Below are positions 44,575-51,979 of a DNA stretch of 64,000 nucleotides, piece after piece. The first letter of the stretch is position 1, and each line of letters opens with the position of its first letter. The notes beneath the pieces were generated by a model. The model ran no database searches. It saw only the letters and a program-made list of their open reading frames with translations, and was not told the origin of the DNA. This DNA is from Aneurinibacillus sp. Ricciae_BoGa-3. Lineage in GTDB: Bacteria > Bacillota > Bacilli > Aneurinibacillales > Aneurinibacillaceae. The translations under genes and the position numbers were made by a program. The stretch spans positions 1,428,001-1,492,000 of the forward strand of contig NZ_CP116887.1 of assembly GCF_028421645.1 (NCBI RefSeq), written 5' to 3'.

Positions 44575-45862
44575 AAAATTTGACGCAATTGTAGTAGGAG
44601 CCGGTCCTGCCGGAACTTCTGCGGCCTTCACTATGGCGCAGGCGGGATTAAATGTTCTCTTAATCGAGCGCGGAGAATATCCTGGAGCAAAAAATGTGAT
44701 GGGTGGCGTTCTTTACCGCAAGCAGATGGAAGAAATTATCCCAGGATTTTATAAAGAAGCGCCCGTTGAACGTCCGGTTGTGGAACAGCGCTTCTGGATG
44801 CTGGGAGAGGATTCAGTTTTTACTTCCGGCTATAAGGGACTGGAGTGGGCGAAGGAGCCATACAATAATTTTACCGTATTGCGTGCCAAGTTTGACCAGT
44901 GGTATGCGAGCAAAGCTGTTGAACAAGGAGCGCTGCTCATCAATGAAACCGTGGTAAAACAATGCATCGTGGAAGACGGACGCGTGATTGGAGTCAGGAC
45001 AGATCGTCCGGATGGGGACGTGTACGCCGATGTTGTCGTGCTGGCAGATGGTGTGAATTCCTTGCTCGCCAAGTCACTTGGCTTCCATAAGGAGTTTAAA
45101 CCCGATGAAGTGGCATTGGCCGTTATGGAAGTTATTAATCTGCCATCGGAAAAGATTGAAGATCGCTTTAATCTTGAGCCAAATCAAGGAACCACCATCG
45201 AAATATTTGGAGACGCAACCAAAGGTTCGCTGGGAACTGGTTTTATTTATACGAATAAAGACAGCATCAATATTGGGGTGGGGACCACGCTTTCCGGCAT
45301 GATTAAGCAGCGGATGCGTCCCTATGACCTGCTCGATTACCTTAAAACCCATCCGATTATCCGGCCGCTAATCAGGGGCGGCGAATCGATGGAATATGCC
45401 GCGCATCTGATTCCTGAAGGCGGTTACCACTCTATGCCAAAAATTGTTGGCAACGGTGTGGTTGTGGTGGGAGACGCAGGCCAGATGGTTAACGCCATTC
45501 ACCGGGAAGGCAGTAATATGGCGATGACCGCAGGCCGCATAGCTGCCGAGACAATTATTACGGCAAAAGAAGCAAATGATTTCTCGGAGAATATGCTGGA
45601 TTCTTACCGCATTCGCCTGCTTGAAAGCTTTGTCGGCAAGGACCTTAAGAAATACAAAGACACCACCCATACTTTTGAGAATCACCCGCAGTATTTTAAG
45701 GAGTATCTTCCGATGATTAACCAGGCAGCCAGCCAATTCTTCACCGTTGATGGCACGCCCAAGCGTGATAAGCAAAAGAAAATTTTCAAAACCCTCACCG
45801 AAGGAAAAAGTAAGCTTGGCATGGTGCAGGATTTGTACCGTGCCTGGAAAGTCATGAAATAA
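44567..45862 (+). CDS. fixC: FixC-type ETF:quinone oxidoreductase flavoprotein
   Basis: A 431-residue FAD protein of the geranylgeranyl-reductase/ETF-QO group. The nucleotide motif is VVGAGPAGTSAAFTM near residue 10; VVVGDAGQMVNAIHREGSNM is the typical FixC FAD/quinone region. FixC takes electrons from FixAB to quinone, working with the ferredoxin-like FixX. FixX is normally next but here lies 17 kb away at 62726. Overlaps etfA by 8 bp and ends in a terminator. Confidence 0.92.
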   Translation: MAEKFDAIVVGAGPAGTSAAFTMAQAGLNVLLIERGEYPGAKNVMGGVLYRKQMEEIIPGFYKEAPVERPVVEQRFWMLGEDSVFTSGYKGLEWAKEPYNNFTVLRAKFDQWYASKAVEQGALLINETVVKQCIVEDGRVIGVRTDRPDGDVYADVVVLADGVNSLLAKSLGFHKEFKPDEVALAVMEVINLPSEKIEDRFNLEPNQGTTIEIFGDATKGSLGTGFIYTNKDSINIGVGTTLSGMIKQRMRPYDLLDYLKTHPIIRPLIRGGESMEYAAHLIPEGGYHSMPKIVGNGVVVVGDAGQMVNAIHREGSNMAMTAGRIAAETIITAKEANDFSENMLDSYRIRLLESFVGKDLKKYKDTTHTFENHPQYFKEYLPMINQAASQFFTVDGTPKRDKQKKIFKTLTEGKSKLGMVQDLYRAWKVMK

Positions 45863-45875
45863 TGGATCGCTATTT

Positions 45876-45907
45876 TTAAACCGCTTATTTGAGCGGTTTT
45901 TTTGTTC
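45876..45907. terminator. Terminator between fixC and the convergent kinase gene
   Basis: AAACCGCT, TATTTG loop, AGCGGTTT and TTTTT. It overlaps the last codons of the minus-strand kinase. Confidence 0.88.
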
Positions 45908-46667
45908 GAAAATATTCTTTAAACCATAGGCGAACGATAACATCTAACTTCTTTTGTCGCTTCAAAAGAAGCTTTATTACAACCCTCTTGCTACGAGCTG
46001 GAAGAATTGAAGCAGGTGTTGAATTAACAACTTGCTTTATCTTAGATACAGGGGTGTTTTGTATCATCTGTACATAAGGAGACAATTGTCGATAGCTATA
46101 AATATAAGGAATTAACCCGCTGGGATAGTGTTTATTGTACTTTGTTACATGGTTCCAGTAAGGAGAATCCCATTCCTCTTTTCTCCATTTCACAGCCCCG
46201 AGTAATGCCAGGCCGTGATCGATCAGGTAAAAGTTCAGCTTTGTTCCGGTGGGATATACGATAAGATTGTCCCCGTGTCTGTCCAGATTGCAAATCCACA
46301 TGTCAAATACCAATGTTTTTAAAAGTTCTTTCCTGTTCTTGATGTAGTAAATAACAGGATGCTCTAACTTTTTATCCAGCTGCTTCCACGTGTAATGGTT
46401 TCGAGCTGGCTTAACAAGGGAAACAGTACCTTGCTTACCTTTAATCCTCGCCCTTAGAATAGTGGCAACATTTAACTTAAGCAAATTCCCTAAACGATAA
46501 GAAATCATTTCATTGGCAAGTAAAGGGCCAACACGTTTTTGATTTTTCCGCGTAGCAAACTTAAAATAACCCTTTTGTTTCTTCCCTCTTTTTCGACGGA
46601 TGACAACCCAAACAGGGCCAAGCGGCCGAGAAATTTTACCTATAACCCTCCAACTTGTTTTTGGCAT
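45885..46667 (-). CDS. HipA-family kinase, stand-alone
   Basis: A 260-residue protein with a HipA/PI3K-like kinase core: catalytic NLDRHGDN and the metal-binding Asp in LIDHGLAL, preceded by a Lys-rich N-terminal lobe (FKFATRKN). Compared with HipA toxins (about 430 residues) it is short and there is no HipB-like antitoxin next to it. The substrate is unknown; it need not be a toxin. Start ATG; a GGAGG-type site lies upstream (AAAGGGTGGGATG context). Confidence 0.8.
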   Translation of the reverse strand: MPKTSWRVIGKISRPLGPVWVVIRRKRGKKQKGYFKFATRKNQKRVGPLLANEMISYRLGNLLKLNVATILRARIKGKQGTVSLVKPARNHYTWKQLDKKLEHPVIYYIKNRKELLKTLVFDMWICNLDRHGDNLIVYPTGTKLNFYLIDHGLALLGAVKWRKEEWDSPYWNHVTKYNKHYPSGLIPYIYSYRQLSPYVQMIQNTPVSKIKQVVNSTPASILPARSKRVVIKLLLKRQKKLDVIVRLWFKEYFRTKKPLK

Positions 46668-46920
46668 TTCATCCCACCCTTTTTCCTCCTTGCGCTATGT
46701 GGAAGGATATGTACTTAATACCAGCCTATGTAATTAAATTTAATTCTGTGTAATCATTCCCCACGGAACTTTACCTGAACCTTCAAAAGTAACGGAACCT
46801 ATAGTTTAGTCGAATATAGAGATCAAAGAAAAATTACACTTAATACTCTAAAAATATCCAATGTACTTATAATAACAATGTTGTACAAAATTAATCCTTT
46901 AAAAAATTAAAATGTTCATA
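46668..46920. other. AT-rich intergenic region
   Basis: About 250 bases between the minus-strand kinase and the promoter at 46921. No gene or RNA is recognisable; AT-rich throughout with no strong hairpin. Confidence 0.5.
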
Positions 46921-46949
46921 TTGACGACACATTTTTCTAGAGTTATGAT
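46921..46949 (+). promoter_or_regulatory. Promoter of the BA3454-glpX-pfkA-rpiA operon
   Basis: TTGACG, 17 bases (ending CTAGAGT), TATGAT. The layout and much of the sequence agree with the zwf promoter at 50260-50288. Confidence 0.85.
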
Positions 46950-46966
46950 GGTTACGTTAGATAACC
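46950..46966. promoter_or_regulatory. Operator palindrome at the glpX-operon start site
   Basis: GGTTACGTTAGATAACC: arms GGTTA and TAACC, 7-base spacer, directly behind the -10. The same element follows the zwf promoter. The position over the start site implies repression by an unknown regulator. Confidence 0.75.
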
Positions 46967-47019
46967 TACATTAAAAAAGTATTTAAAATGACAGATAAGA
47001 ATATACATTTTCTTATGCA

Positions 47020-47150
47020 TATAAACGCAGGTTTCGGCTGGTAACGCTTAAGGCCTGGCGCCGACAAGTTTTTAGCAGGTCTGAGCACGGCAAACCTCAA
47101 AGCCTCCGATATGGCTTATGGTCAGCCCATTTTTCTGATTGAAAGGAGTG
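47020..47150 (+). promoter_or_regulatory. Structured leader with mutually exclusive hairpins
   Basis: The transcript runs about 190 nt before its first gene. AGCCTCCGATATGGCT (from 47099) and GGCTTATGGTCAGCC (from 47113) share the GGCT segment, so only one can form. The second is followed by CATTTTTCTG and could be a weak terminator. AGGT/ACCT arms lie upstream. An attenuator or riboswitch is possible; I match no known class. Confidence 0.4.
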
Positions 47151-47160
47151 GAACACAGAT

Positions 47161-47293
47161 GGTGGAAATAACAGTTACGGTTAATTATAGAGGAGAAGAC
47201 TACCAGACTAATGTTATTGTCGATAGAAGGGCCAAAAAAGAAGAAGTCTTGCGTTTGGCTCAAGAACAAGTTAGAAGACAGTGGAGACAATAA
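47161..47293 (+). CDS. Small BA3454-family stress-response protein
   Basis: A 43-residue protein, VEITVTVNYRGEDYQTNVIV at the core, then DRRAKKEEVLRLAQEQVRRQWRQ. This matches the BA3454-type short stress proteins of bacilli as I recall them; function unknown. ATG at 47161 follows AAAGGAG at 10 bases. It is the first gene of the glpX operon and ends 48 bp before glpX. Confidence 0.7.
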
Positions 47294-47341
47294 AAATTTT
47301 TTGTGAAATATTTTACAACAACGAGGGACAGGAGATGCAGC

Positions 47342-48298
47342 ATGAACAGAAATTTATCAATCGAACTTGTCCGGGTCACGGAAGCAGCAGCTTTAGCTGC
47401 TGGAAGATGGTTGGGAAAAGGTAAGAAAGATGAAGTAGATGAGGCAGCCACACAAGGTATGCGTGATATGTTTAATACCATTGATATGAAAGGCACAGTT
47501 GTGATTGGTGAAGGTGAAATGGATGAAGCGCCGATGCTGTATATCGGCGAAGAATTAGGCACCGGCGCTGGCCCCGAAGTTGACATTGCGGTTGATCCGC
47601 TTGAAGGCACCAATATTGTTGCCGCAGGAACATCTAACTCTCTAGCTACTATAGCTGTAGCAGAGCGCGGCAACCTGCTGCATGCGCCGGATATGTATAT
47701 GGAAAAAATTGCAGTAGGCCCAGAAGCCGCTGGAAAGATCGACATTAATGCCTCCGTGATTGAGAATCTTACGGCTGTGGCCAAAGCAAAAAATAAAAAA
47801 ATTGAAGACATAGTAGTCGCTATTCTTGATCGAAAGAGACATGAGAAAATCATTCGGGAAATTCGTGAATCAGGGGCAAGAATTAAGCTCATTCAAGATG
47901 GGGATGTTGCAGCAGCCATTCATACAGCATTTGAAAATACAGGGGTCGATATTTTGCTTGGATCAGGAGGAGCTCCCGAAGGTGTATTAGCCGCTACTGC
48001 ATTAAAATGCTTAGGGGGTGAGTTTCAAGGGAAACTCCTGCCTCAAACAGAAGAAGAACGGATTCGCTGCAAAAAAATGGGCATAGAAGATGTTAACCGC
48101 GTCTTAAAGATGGAGGACATTGTGAAAGGTGAGGATGCCTTTTTTGTTGCAACTGCTGTGACAGATGGTGAGCTTCTAAAAGGGGTCCATTATAAAGGAA
48201 ATACAGGGACAACCCATTCGATTGTGATGCGCGCTGGAACAGGAACGATTCGTTTTATTGAGGGACAGCATAGCTTAAAAAGGAAAATTCAAGCTTAA
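47342..48298 (+). CDS. glpX: Class II fructose-1,6-bisphosphatase
   Basis: A 318-residue GlpX phosphatase that turns fructose 1,6-bisphosphate into fructose 6-phosphate. Landmarks: [14 protein letters not shown] (metal-binding Glu/Asp), [11 protein letters not shown] and [14 protein letters not shown]. The length is normal. The ATG follows GGAGATGCAGC. In this cluster it can return triose-derived carbon to fructose 6-phosphate and, through Pgi (gene at 55.6 kb), to the oxidative pentose phosphate branch. Plasmid-borne glpX-pfk-tkt sets of methylotrophic bacilli have a similar composition, but no hexulose-phosphate synthase is seen here. Confidence 0.94.
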   Translation: MNRNLSIELVRVTEAAALAAGRWLGKGKKDEVDEAATQGMRDMFNTIDMKGTVVIGEGEMDEAPMLYIGEELGTGAGPEVDIAVDPLEGTNIVAAGTSNSLATIAVAERGNLLHAPDMYMEKIAVGPEAAGKIDINASVIENLTAVAKAKNKKIEDIVVAILDRKRHEKIIREIRESGARIKLIQDGDVAAAIHTAFENTGVDILLGSGGAPEGVLAATALKCLGGEFQGKLLPQTEEERIRCKKMGIEDVNRVLKMEDIVKGEDAFFVATAVTDGELLKGVHYKGNTGTTHSIVMRAGTGTIRFIEGQHSLKRKIQA

Positions 48299-48351
48299 AT
48301 TCCGCTAACTTGCAGCGTGCACTGACACAGTAAAAGAGGAGACGGATAAAT

Positions 48352-49274
48352 GTGAAAAAGATTGCAGTATTGACGAGTGGCGGGGGAGCACCAGGAATGA
48401 ATGCTGCCATTCGAGCCGTAGTTGGCATCGGAATCCGTAACGGGGTAGAAGTACACGGCGTACGGGAAGGCTATGCAGGATTAATTGCGGGTGATTTTTT
48501 GCGGATGGACATGGAAAGCATAGATAATACGATACACCGCGGGGGAACCATTCTGGGAAGTTCACGCAGTGAGACATTCAAATTATTGGAGGGACAGCGT
48601 CAAGCGCTGGCTCTTTGAAGGAAAGAGATATGGACGGGTTGGTCGTAATCGGTGGGAATGGTTCCATAATAGGTGCAGAAGAATTAAATGCCCTTGGTTT
48701 TCCAACAATAGGCATTCCAGCAACAATTAGTAATGACGTTAGCCATACCGACTACACGATTGGATTCGATACAGCCGTTAATAACGTAGTCAAGATGATG
48801 GATAGAATCCTGGATTTGTCATCTTTTCATGAACGAACTTACGTGTTTGAAGTTATGGGACGAAATGCCGCAAACATTGCGCGACGGGCAGGTAAGTGCG
48901 TAGGTGCAAGTTTCATTGTAACCTCAGCAGACAACTATGATGTGGAAATGTTTGAACGCATCCGACAGGGCCTTCAACGCAGAGATCCACACACCATAGT
49001 TGTACTTGCGGAAGGGAACATGCAAGCAAACGAAATGGACCGATTGTTTAAGGAAAAAACAGGCTTTGATCATACCTGGATCATGGTCATGGAGCAAATC
49101 CAGCGAGGAGGATCACCTACTGCTTACGATCGGATAATGAGCAGCCGGATGGGCGAATTATCTGTCCGTTTATTATTGGAAAACCAAAAAGGCGGGATGA
49201 TTGGCTGGAAAAATGGCCAGCTTATTCATTCTCCTTTTAAGAGCTTGCAAAAAGTAAACCTTTGCCTGGTGTAA
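48352..49274 (+). pseudogene. pfkA: 6-phosphofructokinase homologue, frameshifted, catalytic residues lost
   Basis: The PFK reading is split. The first part (GTG at 48352) runs to a TGA at 48616-48618. The rest continues in the -1 frame from TTG 48615 and overlaps the stop (TTGA). One missing base restores [19 protein letters not shown], collinear with known PFK. Against Geobacillus PFK it also has GGGAPG for GGDSPG, GGNGS for GGDGS, TISND for TIDND (catalytic Asp127) and Gln for His in the substrate segment before QRGGSP. The C-terminus is about ten residues short. Probably decaying; two coupled polypeptides are less likely. Confidence 0.82.
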
Positions 49275-49358
49275 ATGCCATACAGGCAGACAAGTCCGTG
49301 ACTTAAGCAGCAGCCGCATGAAGAAGGTGAATCGGAACGGTAAAAGGAGAGAACAAAT

Positions 49359-50033
49359 GTGAACGAGAAACAAATAGTCGGAGAAAAAGCGGCAGAGTTT
49401 GTTAAAGATGGCATGGTAGTTGGGCTTGGTACGGGTTCAACTGTTTTTTATACCATTTGTAAACTTGGAGAGCTAGTTAAACAAGGCCTGTCGATTCGAG
49501 GATGTGCCACTTCTGTTCAAACGGAAAAACTAGCAAAAGAATGGGGGATTCCTCTCGCAAAGTTTGCGGAAATTGAACAAATCGATGTGGCGATAGATGG
49601 AGCGGACGAAGTTGATTCACAGCTTAATCTTATAAAAGGCGGAGGCGGCGCCCTCTTAAGGGAGAAAATTATTGCCAGAGCGGCGAAAACTTTTGTTGTG
49701 GTGGCTGATCCGTCGAAGTTGGTAGGGGAATTAGGAACGATGCGCCTACCGGTGGAAACCATTTCCTTTGCATTTGAACTGACAATGAAACACATAGCGA
49801 GATTAGGATGCCAGCCGCAACTTCGCCAATCGAATGGCACACCTTATAAGACGGATAACGGCAATTATATTTTTGACTGTGCCTTTTCGGGTATTCCGCA
49901 TCCTAAAGAGTTGGAGCGAAATCTTAACATGATTCCAGGTGTTGTAGAAAATGGTTTATTTGTGAAAATGGCAGACGTTGTCATTACGTTAGATAAACAG
50001 AAAAACATTATTATGAAGAAACAGGGTTCATAA
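49359..50033 (+). CDS. rpiA: Ribose-5-phosphate isomerase A
   Basis: A 224-residue enzyme that interconverts ribose 5-phosphate and ribulose 5-phosphate. Signatures: GLGTGSTVFYTI, DGADEVDSQLNLIKGGGGALLREKI (cut in two here: DGADEVD and KGGGGALLREK) and VVVADPSKLV. Length is standard. GTG start after AAAGGAGAG; the ATG two bases earlier is in another frame. Last gene of the glpX operon. Most bacilli use RpiB, so RpiA adds to the impression of an acquired cluster. Confidence 0.94.
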   Translation: MNEKQIVGEKAAEFVKDGMVVGLGTGSTVFYTICKLGELVKQGLSIRGCATSVQTEKLAKEWGIPLAKFAEIEQIDVAIDGADEVDSQLNLIKGGGGALLREKIIARAAKTFVVVADPSKLVGELGTMRLPVETISFAFELTMKHIARLGCQPQLRQSNGTPYKTDNGNYIFDCAFSGIPHPKELERNLNMIPGVVENGLFVKMADVVITLDKQKNIIMKKQGS

Positions 50034-50259
50034 ATAACATTATTATCAAACCATAGGGTCAATGATGATCACTTTTGATTCATTGTGACCGCAAATATTA
50101 AGTGATCTTATCAATTGTGATACAAGTAATTTAAAGTAACTTAATTACAATTGTATTTTTTTTCAAAAAGTAAGCGTTTTACATTTTTGAATGCAGAAAA
50201 AAATCGACTTCTGCTTATATATAAGGGCTAAATAAGTTCATGAATTGTTCACAAATCAC
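50034..50259. other. Intergenic region between rpiA and the zwf promoter
   Basis: No gene. AGTAAGCGTTTTACA at 50167-50181 resembles cre but has one extra base in the spacer. GTAATTTAAAGTAAC and nearby AT-rich dyads lie at 50125-50150. No clear terminator for rpiA is visible, so read-through into zwf is possible. Confidence 0.5.
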
Positions 50260-50288
50260 TTGACGTTCAATAATTTCAGAGTTACTAT
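50260..50288 (+). promoter_or_regulatory. Promoter of the zwf operon
   Basis: TTGACG, 17 bases (ending TCAGAGT), TACTAT. Closely parallels the promoter at 46921-46949. Confidence 0.8.
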
Positions 50289-50289
50289 T

Positions 50290-50306
50290 GGTTACGTAAT
50301 ATAACC
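50290..50306. promoter_or_regulatory. Operator palindrome at the zwf start site
   Basis: GGTTACGTAATATAACC: the same GGTTA-N7-TAACC palindrome as at 46950-46966, again right behind the -10, and followed by a shared A-rich AAAAAGTAT stretch. Confidence 0.75.
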
Positions 50307-50432
50307 GATATCATAAAAAGTATCTAATAACTAAATGCATTTAGCTTTAGATTATTTTTTTTGGACGGTTTTTGCAGCGGAGTGAGAGAAGATTTATTTA
50401 AGCCAAAGTTTTGTAAAGAGGTGGATAAAATA

Positions 50433-51947
50433 ATGGAGTCTATGACCTTTGTTCTATTTGGTTCGACCGGGGATTTAGCCAAGAGAAAAATTTTTCCAGC
50501 ACTATATAATTTATATCTGGATCATAAATTACCGCAGCCCATTTCCATTATTGGCCTGGGTAGAGGGCAAATGTCCCATGCTGATTTCCAATCGCATGTA
50601 AAGCAATCGGTAAAAACCTTTTCCAGACGGGCAGTAGAAGATTCTTCTGACATGCAAGCGTTTCTGGATGCCTTTCGGTACCAGGCTTTAGACGCAACAA
50701 ACCCTCAAGACTATCGGAAGCTGCTGGATTTGGTTCAGCAACGTGAAGCCGAATTAAATCTTCCGCAAAATCGCCTATTCTATCTTTCCGTAGCACCGGA
50801 ATTCTTTGATGTTATTGCTTTAAATATCAAAGAAAGAGGATTGGGCCTAACAAAAGGCTGGAAACGCCTTATTATTGAAAAACCATTTGGACATGATTTG
50901 AAATCTGCCCGAATTCTAAATGAAAAGCTAAGCAAAGCCTTTGAGGAAGATGAGATCTATCGGATTGATCATTACCTTGGAAAGCCGATGGTGCAAAATC
51001 TAGAAGCTTTGGCATTTGCAAATCCAATCCTACAAAGCCTATGGAACAATAAGTACATAGCCAATGTACAAATAACGGCGAGTGAAACGGTAGGAGTAGA
51101 GGAGCGAGCAGGTTATTATGACCATGCAGGAGCCATTCGTGACATGGTTCAAAACCACATGCTGCAGATGTTGATGATGACAGCGATGCACCTGCCAAAA
51201 CGCATCAGCGCCAAAGAAATCCGCGATGAAAAAAGAAAAGTCATGGAGGCACTTCGTCCTTTAACGAAAGACAGCGTGGCTTTAGACGTTGTTCGCGGCC
51301 AATATGGTCCAGGGAAAATTACGGGCCAGCCGGTTGCAGGTTATAAAGATGAACTGGGCATTGAGGCTACTTCACAAAATGATACCTTCGTGGCGGCGCG
51401 CCTGTGGATCGATAATCCTTTCTGGAGCGGAGTACCATTCTACATCCGTACGGGAAAAAGAATGAAAGAAAAATCTACACGTATCGTGCTAGAGTTCAAA
51501 AACCCATTAAAAGAGTTGTATAATATAAAGAATGAAAAAGTAGCACCAAATATTTTGATCATCGAAATCAATCCGAATGAAAATGTTTCTTTACAATTAA
51601 ACAGTAAAAACGCATTAAACGGCGGAGAAATCGAGCCTGTACGGATTAACTTCTCAGCAGAACAATACGGTGTACCGGAAGCGTATGAGCGTTTAATCTA
51701 CGATGCATTCCGTGGTGACTCAACCTTCTTTGCCCACTGGAGCGAGGTAGAATTGGCTTGGAGCTGGGTGCAACCTATTCTGGATGCTTTTGAAGGAAAT
51801 GACGTGCCGCTTCATTCCTACGAATCGGGTTCCTATGGACCAGAGGCGTCCCGCCAATTGTTAGAACAAGATGGCTTTAAATGGTGGCTGGATAAAGACT
51901 CTGATGAGGAAGCTACTGAACTCTCAGAATTAGCCCTACCCGTTTAA
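50433..51947 (+). CDS. zwf: Glucose-6-phosphate 1-dehydrogenase
   Basis: A 504-residue enzyme of the oxidative pentose phosphate pathway; makes 6-phosphogluconolactone and NADPH. Features: FGSTGDLAKRKIFPAL (nucleotide-binding), IEKPFGHDL, the catalytic RIDHYLGK and IRTGKRM. ATG at 50433 follows AGAGGTGG; the frame is open 24 codons further upstream but that part overlaps the leader. First of zwf-tkt-gnd-tal-pgi-gntP-gntK. No 6-phosphogluconolactonase gene is present in the cluster. Confidence 0.95.
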   Translation: MESMTFVLFGSTGDLAKRKIFPALYNLYLDHKLPQPISIIGLGRGQMSHADFQSHVKQSVKTFSRRAVEDSSDMQAFLDAFRYQALDATNPQDYRKLLDLVQQREAELNLPQNRLFYLSVAPEFFDVIALNIKERGLGLTKGWKRLIIEKPFGHDLKSARILNEKLSKAFEEDEIYRIDHYLGKPMVQNLEALAFANPILQSLWNNKYIANVQITASETVGVEERAGYYDHAGAIRDMVQNHMLQMLMMTAMHLPKRISAKEIRDEKRKVMEALRPLTKDSVALDVVRGQYGPGKITGQPVAGYKDELGIEATSQNDTFVAARLWIDNPFWSGVPFYIRTGKRMKEKSTRIVLEFKNPLKELYNIKNEKVAPNILIIEINPNENVSLQLNSKNALNGGEIEPVRINFSAEQYGVPEAYERLIYDAFRGDSTFFAHWSEVELAWSWVQPILDAFEGNDVPLHSYESGSYGPEASRQLLEQDGFKWWLDKDSDEEATELSELALPV

Positions 51948-51979
51948 TAGAGAAAAAATTGTTGGGAGGAACAAAACAT

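Noticed and set aside
47020-47110. Known riboswitch (TPP, SAM, glycine, c-di-GMP-I) in the glpX leader
   Set aside because: The conserved cores of these classes could not be matched; only generic hairpins are present.
48615-49274. Second PFK part as a separate gene starting at TTG 48615
   Set aside because: No ribosome site; the start coincides with the frameshift and the two parts align end to end with one PFK.
50167-50181. cre site upstream of zwf (AGTAAGCGTTTTACA)
   Set aside because: The symmetric halves are one base too far apart for the cre consensus and it lies about 80 bp before the -35.
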